Source: Polynucleobacter sp. AM-25C3
GTDB lineage: Bacteria; Pseudomonadota; Gammaproteobacteria; Burkholderiales; Burkholderiaceae
Assembly (NCBI RefSeq): GCF_018882335.1
Contig: NZ_JACVOS010000013.1
Span: 1-64,000 of the forward strand
Length of the DNA: 64,000 nt
Direction: 5' to 3'
This document shows positions 1-7,646 of the stretch, one piece after another (the stretch's first letter is position 1; each line of letters begins with the position of its first letter). Under the pieces are notes generated by a model. It made no database searches, was not told the DNA's origin, and worked only from the letters and a program-made list of their open reading frames with translations. Both the position numbers and the translations under genes were made by a program.

Positions 1-126
1 TTGGATGTGGACATACAATCATGAAAGACCGAACATGGGCTTAGGTGGAATTACACCAAAGCAAAAACTAGCACTTGCAGTACCAGCTTCTACTTTTAGC
101 TTAAGTTAAAAATGGGGGGATTACCA
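1..126 (+). mobile_element. right end of an IS3-type insertion sequence (partial)
   Basis: The first ~126 bases look like the 3' end of an insertion sequence: the C-terminus of a transposase followed by a short non-coding tail ending in TTACCA. The reverse complement of that tail starts TGGTAATCCCCCC, which has the TG...CA form expected of an IS3-type terminal inverted repeat. The exact boundary at 126 is inferred, because the left end of the element is outside the window and no target duplication can be checked. The element abuts, and apparently cuts, the nucleotidyltransferase gene read from the other strand. Confidence 0.65.
2..109 (+). CDS. IS3-family transposase OrfB, C-terminal fragment
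   Basis: The reading frame is open from base 2 to a TAA at 107-109 and gives 35 residues. They include YNHERPNMGLGG and ITPKQKLA, the typical C-terminal pattern after the integrase core of IS3-family OrfB proteins (aromatic, YN-ERP, GG-TP). Only the end of the gene is in the window, so the DDE catalytic residues cannot be seen and activity cannot be judged. The frame ends about 17 bases before the inferred end of the element, as usual for this family. Confidence 0.7.
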   Translation, partial: WMWTYNHERPNMGLGGITPKQKLALAVPASTFSLS

Positions 127-733
127 CTCTACCAAGGTCTTTATTGGAGCGCTTAATATTACTGGTACCAATCTTCTCGGCTCCAATGTTTGGGTGGTGA
201 AGCAAATTGGCTAATGCCATCATTTGCGGACTAGCGATAGGTATTTCATATTCGGTTTTTATAGGCTCGACCTCAATCAAGCTAAGGTATTTAAAGCCGC
301 ACAAAGCAAAGTATCCGTATTTAGTTTTCAACTTTTCAGCGGAGCGCATCCCACTTTGCGTTAGCTCCTCATTGGGTGAATTGAGCATCTCCAAAAACCA
401 ATTGTCCTCACCTTCTGGGTGTAAGCGGACTATCGGCAAATTTTCAATATTAGTGTTTTCATCGCAGGAGAGTGAGTAGCCATCGGCGATCTTTAATTGC
501 CATCCATGCTCGATTAATCCTTCTGCAACATCTTTAGCCAAGACCTTTACATTGGCGTGCGGCCAAAGCATGCAATCCACATCTTTGGTTCTAATTCCAC
601 CATTACTGAGTATGCTCGAAAAATAATGCCCCGCAGCCAAGCTGCCAATCACGATGATGTTCTTTCTTGCCTCTATCGGTAATGCGCTGGAGACTCTTGC
701 AAGAATATTTTCTGGTGATAGATTTTCAGACAT
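101..733 (-). CDS. nucleotidyltransferase-fold protein, 3' end cut by IS (AbiEii-like toxin candidate)
   Basis: The protein has a nucleotidyltransferase-like core near its N-terminus: a GS dipeptide (VIGSLAAGHYF) followed about 20 residues later by KDVDCM, matching the GS...DxD layout of NTase-fold proteins such as AbiEii/MNT. The ATG at 733 is preferred because it lies just past the stop of the upstream gene; ATGs at 751 and 781 are also in frame. The last 8-9 residues and the stop codon fall inside the IS3 end (positions 101-126), so the native C-terminus is lost. It is probably translated with the winged-helix gene upstream, as in AbiE-like toxin-antitoxin pairs. Family membership is from fold motifs only. 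Whether the shortened protein is active is unknown. Confidence 0.55.
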   Translation of the reverse strand: MSENLSPENILARVSSALPIEARKNIIVIGSLAAGHYFSSILSNGGIRTKDVDCMLWPHANVKVLAKDVAEGLIEHGWQLKIADGYSLSCDENTNIENLPIVRLHPEGEDNWFLEMLNSPNEELTQSGMRSAEKLKTKYGYFALCGFKYLSLIEVEPIKTEYEIPIASPQMMALANLLHHPNIGAEKIGTSNIKRSNKDLGRVVIPPFLT

Positions 734-737
734 GTCA

Positions 738-1763
738 TTACATCCGTTCATGATCGATTGTGAGGGCAGAAAGCATATCATTGGCCTGATGATCTAACCC
801 GCCCTGATATAGATTGGCTAAGCACTCAATAGGGTCAGCCAATAAAAAACCTTTTGAATCGCTAATAAACAGGGAGTCTGCACGAGGTAAAAAGTGCACT
901 ACTACATTCGCTGGCTCTACCAGGCCATTGAGTTCCCCTAGGGCGGGATCCATCTTTTTAATAAATTCCAGATTACTCTTAATGCCACCATGCACAACTA
1001 AGTCCAGGCGTGGACTTCCGGTGATGTCGAGCTTGGGGTAGTAGTGTTTGGCGCCAATGACCCCGCCAATTGCCACATTTGTCAAATTGAGGTTTTTCAA
1101 TCTTTCGGCTAAATCTTCTGGCGTACGAGCTTGCCCCGATAGATCCTTAAAGCGAATTGATTTTCGTGTCTCACCATCAACTACCCAACGTCTCCATAAA
1201 TTCTCAGGAAATCGTTTTAAGCTCACGCGACGATCTGATTGTCGAATAATCAAATTCTCAGACTCCAGCCGCTTTATCGTATTAAAAACGGTCGGATAGC
1301 TAGCTCCACTTGCTCGGCACAATGCCTCAGTAGTCTGTGGGGCTCCTCGAGTAAGCCATTGAAGGGCCATTAAATTAAGTACTGCACTACGTGTTGCGCC
1401 TGGGGAGTGTTTGCCAGTTAAGGCAAGTTGCTCATATATAAATTCTCTTAATAGATCTTGAGGAACATTGCACCGATCTGGAAAATGGATAAACCCTTCA
1501 TCTTGATTAAATAAGGTGAGATCAATTTGTTCAGCCATCTGAGGAGAAATAATGCTTTTAAACGCGTGTAGCTCAGACTCCAGACGTGCTGACGTAAATT
1601 TACTATCCACCAAAATACAAAGGTAACGATTTTCTGGCGCAACTTTGAGCTCATATGCGAAGCTGACCAGAATCGACCGCAAATCACGAACTGTGAAAAT
1701 CCCCGATTTGACGCAGACATGCCAGTTTTGCCAGACAAGATCGGAAGACCCCTTTTTTTGCAT
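738..1763 (-). CDS. winged-helix AbiEi-like regulator/antitoxin
   Basis: This 341-residue protein has a central winged-helix segment (roughly residues 120-190: TTEALCRASGASYPTVFNTI then a basic wing) and a C-terminal half with GVIGAKHYYP and RLDLVVHGG. It is followed at once by a nucleotidyltransferase gene. The layout resembles AbiEi/AbiEii pairs, in which the first protein is a DNA-binding antitoxin that represses the operon. The frame extends to a GTG at 1808, but the ATG at 1763 is preferred: it has GGAG 7 bases upstream and leaves the two palindromes at 1793-1820 in the untranslated promoter. No similarity search was possible, so the family name is an inference from domain order and context. 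Confidence 0.55.
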   Translation of the reverse strand: MQKKGSSDLVWQNWHVCVKSGIFTVRDLRSILVSFAYELKVAPENRYLCILVDSKFTSARLESELHAFKSIISPQMAEQIDLTLFNQDEGFIHFPDRCNVPQDLLREFIYEQLALTGKHSPGATRSAVLNLMALQWLTRGAPQTTEALCRASGASYPTVFNTIKRLESENLIIRQSDRRVSLKRFPENLWRRWVVDGETRKSIRFKDLSGQARTPEDLAERLKNLNLTNVAIGGVIGAKHYYPKLDITGSPRLDLVVHGGIKSNLEFIKKMDPALGELNGLVEPANVVVHFLPRADSLFISDSKGFLLADPIECLANLYQGGLDHQANDMLSALTIDHERM

Positions 1764-1792
1764 CGCAATCTCCAGATGTTGATATAGACTAA

Positions 1793-1828
1793 AGATGCAT
1801 CTTAACACTAAGATGCATCTTTATTATA
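1793..1828 (-). promoter_or_regulatory. promoter with two identical palindromic operators
   Basis: The perfect 10-base palindrome AGATGCATCT occurs at 1793-1802 and again at 1811-1820, with centres 18 bases apart. A perfect minus-strand -10 box (TATAAT) lies at 1823-1828, directly upstream of the second palindrome, so both palindromes cover the expected transcription start. No good -35 box is visible. This is what an autorepressed AbiEi-type promoter would look like. Binding by the adjacent winged-helix protein is inferred. Confidence 0.6.
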
Positions 1829-1960
1829 TAGAATTAGCAAATTACAAAAAATTAAAGTCCGATATCGCTCCAGAAAGGCCTAAAAATGGGCTATGAGTCA
1901 TTATTGGTAAGAAACTTAATTCAGCCCACAAGAGAAAAAATCAAAACTTATAAAGCAAGC

Positions 1961-2749
1961 TTAAGCAAATTTTATATTCTTGACTTCATTTACTACGGCC
2001 ATCTTGCGCAAGGCCTCACCAACCATAATTAATGCAGGCGAAGCACTATCAAACCAATCATTAGCTTTGCCGCTAGCTAGTTCTCCTAGGGTGCTAGACC
2101 AATGACGTTCATTCTGGGTACTGACTGCTTCCAAAATATGCACCGGTGTTTCACTGGTGTGGTTTGAACTATTTTCAATCAATTGCTTTGCAATATTTGC
2201 CGCTTCTTTGCGCCCCATGTAATACACCAAGGTATCAGCTTGCGGGTTTTGAATGGGCTGCTGTTGGTTCTTATTATCCGAGGTGTTTTCGGCACCTTGC
2301 GCCAAGGTAACAAAAGCAACACTTCTGCTTACACCACGCAGAGTCAGTGATTGTTGAATAGCTGCAGCACCTGCTAAAGCAGCCGTGATGCCAGGCACCA
2401 CCTCTACTTCAATATGGTGATTTTTGAGAGCCTGGATTTCTTCATCGGCACGACCAAACATCATGGGGTCGCCACCTTTAAGGCGAACAATGATTTGATA
2501 TTTTTGGGCCGCATCAATTAAGCGCTTATTAATAAAATGCTGCGCGGAAGACAGCTTGCCACAACGTTTACCAACAGGCTCTTTAATGGCTTGCGGACAG
2601 AGTTCTAGCATTTCTGGGTCTACCAATGCATCATGAAACACAATATCTGCTTTGGCTAAGAGCTTAGCGCCGCGCACAGTAATGAGATCAGCTGCGCCAG
2701 GACCGGCGCCAACTAAATACACTTTACCGAGTTTATTGGGATTGCTCAT
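1961..2749 (-). CDS. cobA: uroporphyrinogen-III C-methyltransferase
   Basis: The enzyme uses S-adenosylmethionine to methylate uroporphyrinogen III at C-2 and C-7, giving precorrin-2, the precursor of sirohaem. The glycine-rich GAGPG motif is at residues 15-19 and the KGGDPMMFGR motif at 91-100, both diagnostic of the family. At 262 residues it is a stand-alone SUMT without the CysG oxidase/chelatase half. It lies downstream of DUF934 and sulfite reductase genes on the same strand, separated by about 20 bases, so it probably supplies sirohaem to that reductase. Confidence 0.9.
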   Translation of the reverse strand: MSNPNKLGKVYLVGAGPGAADLITVRGAKLLAKADIVFHDALVDPEMLELCPQAIKEPVGKRCGKLSSAQHFINKRLIDAAQKYQIIVRLKGGDPMMFGRADEEIQALKNHHIEVEVVPGITAALAGAAAIQQSLTLRGVSRSVAFVTLAQGAENTSDNKNQQQPIQNPQADTLVYYMGRKEAANIAKQLIENSSNHTSETPVHILEAVSTQNERHWSSTLGELASGKANDWFDSASPALIMVGEALRKMAVVNEVKNIKFA

Positions 2750-2772
2750 GATGTATCTGTGTTGTCTCTGAC

Positions 2773-3321
2773 TTAGATAGCCGCTTGTGTACTGCGGATA
2801 TCGCGCCAGCTATTTTGGGTAGTCACGCTAAAGAGGTCAAACTGTTTGAGTCCGACCTCCAAGCTTTGATCGGGGCGTAATTCAAAAGCATCAAAACCTA
2901 CGCGTGCTCCTTGCAAGAGTTGATCAATTAAGACATCCCCAATCGCCCGAACCTCACCTTGCCATTGAAAGCGATCCCTGAGGAGGGCTGCAGTGCTAAA
3001 GCTCCTGCCATCTCTAAAGATCGGGAAATGCGCGCCAACCACTGGCCAAAGGTCTTTACCTTCCTCAATGATCCCTGCATGCTTCAGAATGTCATCATCG
3101 GCAGCAAACCACACACCAATCTCACCCTTGTTCGCACGAGTGATAAGGTCAGCATTCTTGTGATGGGTGATCCACCAATGAAACGGTACCAATACTTTAT
3201 GTAATCCATGCTCTAAGTCAGGGATACCGCCTTCATCGCGCTCGCCATCCCATGTTTGCCATTCATTGACAGCTACTGTGGGCTTACCGTCTTTTGGAAA
3301 GTGAATAATTTGTTTGTTCAT
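2773..3321 (-). CDS. DUF934 protein associated with sulfite reduction
   Basis: This 182-residue cytoplasmic protein matches the DUF934 family, recognised by its C-terminal part (FRDGRSFSTAALLRDRF and GDVLIDQLLQGARVGFDAFEL). Members are nearly always encoded next to the sulfite reductase of assimilatory sulfate reduction in proteobacteria. Their biochemical role is not established. Here the gene sits between a cysI-like gene (13 bases upstream) and cobA, consistent with one sulfur-assimilation operon. Confidence 0.8.
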   Translation of the reverse strand: MNKQIIHFPKDGKPTVAVNEWQTWDGERDEGGIPDLEHGLHKVLVPFHWWITHHKNADLITRANKGEIGVWFAADDDILKHAGIIEEGKDLWPVVGAHFPIFRDGRSFSTAALLRDRFQWQGEVRAIGDVLIDQLLQGARVGFDAFELRPDQSLEVGLKQFDLFSVTTQNSWRDIRSTQAAI

Positions 3322-3334
3322 CGTTTTTCTATGA

Positions 3335-5041
3335 TTAAGCTAGCGCCCCTTTGGAGTGCTTACCATTGTTCTTATAGGCCGCCTCTTTGAATGGAGCTAC
3401 ACCCAAGCGACGGTAAGTCTCAATAAAGGGTTCGTCAGTCGCGCGTTGATTAACATAGGTATTGATGAGGCTAGTCATGACATCAGGGATTTCATTAGCG
3501 TAGAAAGAGGGGCCAATGACTTTGCCAATAGAAGCATCATTGCCTTGCTCTCCACCTAAAGTAATTTGATACCACTCTTCACCATCTTTATCTACGCCCA
3601 AGACGCCAATATTGCCAACGTGGTGATGACCACAAGAATTAATGCACCCAGAAATATTTAAACTGATATCACCTAAATCAAATAAGTAATCCAGATCATC
3701 AAAACGTTCTTGAATTGCTTTAGCAATGGGGAGTGACTTAGCATTTGCCAGCGAGCAAAAGTCGCCCCCAGGGCATGCAATGATGTCAGTGAGTAATCCA
3801 ATATTGGGTAGGGCAACATGTTGCTGTTTTGCAGCTTGCCAGAGTTCTAATAGTTTTGATTGTTCTACATCGGCTAATACTAAATTTTGCTCATGCGTTA
3901 CGCGTAATTCACCAAAGCTGTATTGATCAGCTAGATCGGCAATGGCATTCATCTGAGCAGTAGTGGCATCCCCTGGGGCAACGGTGCCATGAGGCTTGAG
4001 CGACAAAATGACAGAGGCATAGCCCGGCACTTGATGTGGTTTGACGTTGCGCTCCAGCCAACGAGCAAAAGCCGCTCTCTCATCCTCGGGTGCTGCAGTA
4101 TGGATATCTTCATTGCTTAATGCGTTTAACTGCTGATAGGCTGGTTTAGTGAAGTGTTGAGCTACACGCTCCCACTCAGCTTGAGTGAAATTGGCATCAC
4201 TATTTTTTTCTGCATTGTGAAGATGTAACCACTCCCCCTCAACCTGGCGTGCGAATTCTTCCGGACCTAAGGCCTTAACTAAAATCTTGATGCGCGCTTT
4301 GTAAAGATTGTCCCGACGGCCAAAACGGTTATACACACGCAAGAGGGCCGTTAAGTAACTTGGCAGAACTTGCCATGGCAAATCTTGTTTAATTAATGAG
4401 CCCAGAATAGGGGTGCGACCCATGCCGCCACCTGCATAAATGTCGGCAGTTAATTCGCCTACGATGTTTTTCTTGAGCTCAATACCAACATCATGGCAAA
4501 GCAATACAGTGCGGTCTTCTTTGGCGCCATTAATCGCAAACTTAAATTTGCGTGGCAAATGAGCAAACTCAGGATGCAAGGTTGACCATTGACGTAGTAG
4601 TTCGCAAACTGGGCGAGGGTCGATGTATTCATCGGCAGCCACTCCCGCAAAGGCATCACTCGTGATATTCCGAATGCAGTTTCCTGAAGTCTGAATGGCA
4701 TGCATCTCTACCTTGGCTAGTTCGGCCAAGATGTCAGGCGTCTGCTCTAACTCAACCCAGTTGAATTGAATATTCTGACGGGTAGTGAAGTGGCCGTAGC
4801 CGCGATCGTACTTATCAGCAATGAGGGCCAAAGTACGTAATTGCTTAGCGCTTAATAAGCCGTAAGGGATAGCAACGCGCAGCATATAAGCGTGGCGCTG
4901 GTGATAAAGGCCGTTCTGCAGACGTAAGGGGCGGAACTCCTCTTCGGCTAAGGTACCGTTGAGGCGCCTTTCTACCTGGTCTCTGAATTGGGTAACCCGT
5001 TGATCTACCAGGGTTTGGTCAATATGGTCGTATTTATACAT
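3335..5041 (-). CDS. cysI: sulfite reductase haemoprotein (nitrite/sulfite reductase family)
   Basis: The 568-residue protein is the sirohaem/4Fe-4S subunit that reduces sulfite to sulfide by six electrons. The cofactor-binding cysteines are all present: Cys423 and Cys429 (CPGGDFC) and Cys466 and Cys470 (CINSC). N-terminal ferredoxin-like half-repeats carry the YGHFTTRQN and NCIRNITSD motifs. It is the first gene of a probable operon with DUF934 and cobA. A CysI role rather than nitrite reductase is favoured by those neighbours. No flavoprotein CysJ is visible, so the electron donor is probably ferredoxin or a protein encoded elsewhere. Confidence 0.88.
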   Translation of the reverse strand: MYKYDHIDQTLVDQRVTQFRDQVERRLNGTLAEEEFRPLRLQNGLYHQRHAYMLRVAIPYGLLSAKQLRTLALIADKYDRGYGHFTTRQNIQFNWVELEQTPDILAELAKVEMHAIQTSGNCIRNITSDAFAGVAADEYIDPRPVCELLRQWSTLHPEFAHLPRKFKFAINGAKEDRTVLLCHDVGIELKKNIVGELTADIYAGGGMGRTPILGSLIKQDLPWQVLPSYLTALLRVYNRFGRRDNLYKARIKILVKALGPEEFARQVEGEWLHLHNAEKNSDANFTQAEWERVAQHFTKPAYQQLNALSNEDIHTAAPEDERAAFARWLERNVKPHQVPGYASVILSLKPHGTVAPGDATTAQMNAIADLADQYSFGELRVTHEQNLVLADVEQSKLLELWQAAKQQHVALPNIGLLTDIIACPGGDFCSLANAKSLPIAKAIQERFDDLDYLFDLGDISLNISGCINSCGHHHVGNIGVLGVDKDGEEWYQITLGGEQGNDASIGKVIGPSFYANEIPDVMTSLINTYVNQRATDEPFIETYRRLGVAPFKEAAYKNNGKHSKGALA

Positions 5042-5273
5042 AGAGCCGTATTGTCTAGGGGCTTTCTTATTTCGACAACTAATTAAATATTGAGTCTATA
5101 TATCTAAATATGTATATAGGGCCTAAGGCCTTTTAGAATTTGCATGCCGCAGGTCAAAAGAAATGTGTGGATACCCATAACCTGCAAGTTTTTACCGCAT
5201 AACCTTCAAGTTGGTCAGTTTCCTTAGTTATGCAGGTTTTTTATAGGTCGATTTTTTAAAGCTAGTGGCTTAA
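5042..5273 (-). promoter_or_regulatory. upstream region of the cysI operon with repeats
   Basis: This 232-base gap lies upstream of cysI. Near the gene it is AT-rich and holds an inverted repeat CTATATA (5096-5102) / TATATAG (5113-5119). Further upstream are two direct repeats, ATAACCTGCAAGTT (5177-5190) and ATAACCTTCAAGTT (5199-5212), exactly 22 bases apart, plus an inverted partner GTTATGC (5227-5233) of GCATAAC (5197-5203). Two-turn spacing suggests binding of a regulator, possibly a LysR type such as CysB, which typically controls these genes. That assignment is a guess. Confidence 0.35.
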
Positions 5274-5960
5274 CTAAGGGATGGCTGCGCTTAGTATTCC
5301 GTGCAGCGGCTTGATTGCCGATGTTGGGACTGCGTAACCTATTCCCAGGTTTAGGTTCTTCTGCATTTCACTGATCAAAATTTGAATAGTTTGCACTGGG
5401 TCTATCCCTGAAATGCTTATGGATGCCCCCGGACGAGCATTCATAAGTTGGGATAAGTATGCCGATAGCGACCCATGCTTAGCATTTACAACCCCTATTT
5501 GCTCTGCGGAAGAATTAAAGAGTGGCCCTCCACTGTTGCCGTGATTTACGGAAGCATCAACTCTTAGGTGGTTAAGGGTTAAGCTAGCTATATGAGCGGA
5601 GAATAAAACTGGCTCCATGATATTCATTGGAAATCCTACGATAAAAACACTATTTCCTATTGAGCATGTTTTGCTGTTCGCAAAAATCACCGGTGAGCCA
5701 ATAAAGTGAGGAAACTCAAGAAGGGCAATATCATTTGACTGGTCTATAAAAATAGTCTTTCCGTGCAGCGCTACGCCGGGGTTTCTGGGATCAGCAATGG
5801 CCATTTGTGTGCCATTAATTACGCAGTGTGCGCAGGTAAGGACATGGCGACCTTTACCTATTACCGAGCCAGATCCAGAGCTTATGATGTTATTACCATT
5901 AAGGGCTAGAACTTGAACCACACTATCTTTTACTTTTTGGTACTGCTGTGTGAGCGACAT
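5274..5960 (-). CDS. trypsin-like serine protease without signal peptide or PDZ domain
   Basis: The 228-residue protein is a chymotrypsin-fold protease with a complete triad: His45 (TCAHC), Asp77 (SNDIALLEF) and Ser143 (GNSGGPL). Unlike HtrA/DegP it has no export signal and no PDZ domain, so it is predicted to act in the cytoplasm. It lies 52 bases downstream of a RES toxin gene on the same strand and could be co-transcribed with that toxin-antitoxin pair. Its substrate is unknown. Signal-less trypsin-like proteases are often parts of accessory or defence loci, but that role is only inferred here. Confidence 0.75.
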   Translation of the reverse strand: MSLTQQYQKVKDSVVQVLALNGNNIISSGSGSVIGKGRHVLTCAHCVINGTQMAIADPRNPGVALHGKTIFIDQSNDIALLEFPHFIGSPVIFANSKTCSIGNSVFIVGFPMNIMEPVLFSAHIASLTLNHLRVDASVNHGNSGGPLFNSSAEQIGVVNAKHGSLSAYLSQLMNARPGASISISGIDPVQTIQILISEMQKNLNLGIGYAVPTSAIKPLHGILSAAIP

Positions 5961-6012
5961 CTTTTGGTTTTCACGTGTATTTGGGGCGGGTATATAGCGA
6001 TGGGCTCAAAAA

Positions 6013-6720
6013 TTAATACTTAGGAATTTTCAAAACCAGAGATCTTCCATTCAACTTCACCAGAATGGAGTCATCAGCTATTTCATAAGAGTAATAGGCT
6101 GCGTGACGGGGGGCTGAAAGTACTTGGGCCTTTAGTATTGCAAAAGTATCACCACTTAAATTTCTAGTGGACCTTGTCAAAAGTCCTGGATGCCCCTCAT
6201 GATGCAATCTAGCCCCAATAGTTTGCGAGTAGCTATAGTCATTTGGGTCCATTAATTGGGGGTGAGACAGAACTTTTTCTTTGAGATTAATTAATGCAGC
6301 GTCACATCTAACCCAATAGACCTTGCGTTCAACATATGCGCCTGGTCGATTAAATCCGGCATCACTTAGGAGTCCAGCATACCAATGATGCGCTGATTCA
6401 TAAATGCTGGTTTCTAGTGAATCTGCACCGTACCAAACCCCAAAAGAGCCATCTGAAAAACGGCTACGCATCCAATGCTTAAATGGATACGTAATAGCGT
6501 TGTCCCATACAGCATCCTCGAATGGGCGATGTATTGCGGGCACAGGGGATTCAAATGGAGATGGCTTGTGGTCAAGCTCAACCATTTGAGCTGTTTCCCA
6601 GTCTTTGGGAGAATCACTTAAATCATCGAAAAGATTTTCACTCTCAATAAGGGAAATGATGTTTCGAGCCAAGTCTTGATGGGTGTCAACCAGAGTTAAA
6701 CCATCAAATAGACTATCCAT
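6013..6720 (-). CDS. RES-domain toxin (first RES/Xre pair)
   Basis: The 235-residue protein carries a RES domain: Arg87 in RSRF, Tyr97 in VWYGAD and Glu108 in SIYESA match the Arg-Tyr-Glu active-site pattern. Characterised RES toxins such as MbcT, ParT and NatT attack NAD+ or use it to modify targets. The N-terminal ~60 residues are a family-typical helical lead. Its ATG overlaps the stop of the upstream antitoxin gene by one base (TAATG), so translation is coupled. A serine-protease gene follows on the same strand. Confidence 0.85.
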   Translation of the reverse strand: MDSLFDGLTLVDTHQDLARNIISLIESENLFDDLSDSPKDWETAQMVELDHKPSPFESPVPAIHRPFEDAVWDNAITYPFKHWMRSRFSDGSFGVWYGADSLETSIYESAHHWYAGLLSDAGFNRPGAYVERKVYWVRCDAALINLKEKVLSHPQLMDPNDYSYSQTIGARLHHEGHPGLLTRSTRNLSGDTFAILKAQVLSAPRHAAYYSYEIADDSILVKLNGRSLVLKIPKY

Positions 6721-7109
6721 TAGATGCCTCTTGCTCTATCTAAATAGGACCGCACCATCAGCAGGCCCATAAACCCAAGTTCTTTAACCACCTCAACGGG
6801 GGTTCTATTTTCAAAGGCCTTATTCCTAGTTTTCATCCAGCTATATAAATACTCTTTATTGCGAGGAAATAGAAGGCGAAGGTTTTTATGAATTCCTAAT
6901 AGGTGGCCAACACGCGCATATTGATCAACGTTTTGGCTGATAGGTTCGCCTTGACGATAGCGACCAAGGGCAGAGCGGTTGCTAGAAGCCAAGCCGAGCA
7001 ATGCAAGTTGATCTTCGGTAGGCAGATCCCAGTGATCCATTAGTTGCATGATCATTTTGGCTAATGCTCCGCGATCAATGATTTGGGGTGTTTCAGCGTG
7101 TACGTGCAT
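6720..7109 (-). CDS. Xre/MbcA/ParS-type antitoxin (first RES/Xre pair)
   Basis: This 129-residue protein has an N-terminal helix-turn-helix-like region ([20 protein letters not shown], residues ~35-54) and a C-terminal toxin-binding segment ([27 protein letters not shown]) typical of DUF2384 antitoxins. It would neutralise the RES toxin translated from the overlapping next gene and repress the operon. A TATAAT-like box (minus strand, 7151-7156) and a 14-base palindrome at 7124-7137 lie just upstream of the start. Confidence 0.85.
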   Translation of the reverse strand: MHVHAETPQIIDRGALAKMIMQLMDHWDLPTEDQLALLGLASSNRSALGRYRQGEPISQNVDQYARVGHLLGIHKNLRLLFPRNKEYLYSWMKTRNKAFENRTPVEVVKELGFMGLLMVRSYLDRARGI

Positions 7110-7123
7110 GTTGTAGTGTGTAT

Positions 7124-7252
7124 GTTTTATATAAAACTTAATTTGTTTGAATTATAACATTGCTTTCACAAAGAAAATCTCACATGTTTACCCACACAGA
7201 GAGTCTAGTTGTTTCTTTAGAAACTTTTGTATAATAATATTTCATATGAAAT
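7124..7252. promoter_or_regulatory. divergent promoter region with three related palindromes
   Basis: The gap between the two antitoxin genes holds GTTTTATATAAAAC (7124-7137), GTTTCTTTAGAAAC (7211-7224) and ATTTCATATGAAAT (7239-7252). All three fit RTTTY-N4-RAAAY; the first and third are perfect 14-base palindromes. The -10 boxes are TATAAT at 7230-7235 (plus strand) and ATTATA at 7151-7156 (minus strand). The sites sit where autorepressing antitoxins would bind, one near the first pair's promoter and two near the second's. Binding is inferred. Confidence 0.55.
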
Positions 7253-7268
7253 TCATTGATCTTAAATA

Positions 7269-7646
7269 ATGACATCAGCGCATCAAATTAGGCCAATTCC
7301 AAGTTCCGCCAGCGTATTGGGGAAGGCAGTCATTCGAGCTGCAGATAGATTGCAGATTTCTCATGCTTTGTTGTCAAAAGTCCTTGGTCTGAGCCCCCCT
7401 ACGATTACGCGTCTATATCAGGGGGCGTATCAATTAAAGGAGGGGGGAAAAGAATGGGATTTTTCACTCTTATTCGTTCGTTTATATCGATCACTTGACT
7501 CTATCGTGAGTGATGATCGGATTGCCCATCAATGGCTCATCAGTGAAAATCTCAGCCTTCATTCAAAGCCCATCACCCTAATACAAACAACGGAGGGATT
7601 GGTACGTGTCGTTCAATACTTGGACTCCTCACGCGGTATCGTCTGA
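7269..7646 (+). CDS. Xre/MbcA/ParS-type antitoxin (second RES/Xre pair)
   Basis: The 125-residue protein has an Xre-like helix-turn-helix (LLSKVLGLSPPTITRLYQGA, residues ~36-55) and a C-terminal DUF2384-like end (TTEGLVRVVQYLDSSRGIV). The ending resembles that of the first antitoxin (SYLDRARGI), but the rest is clearly different, so this is not a recent duplicate. It precedes a second RES toxin gene and overlaps it by 41 bases. Transcription would start from the TATAAT at 7230-7235. Confidence 0.83.
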   Translation: MTSAHQIRPIPSSASVLGKAVIRAADRLQISHALLSKVLGLSPPTITRLYQGAYQLKEGGKEWDFSLLFVRLYRSLDSIVSDDRIAHQWLISENLSLHSKPITLIQTTEGLVRVVQYLDSSRGIV

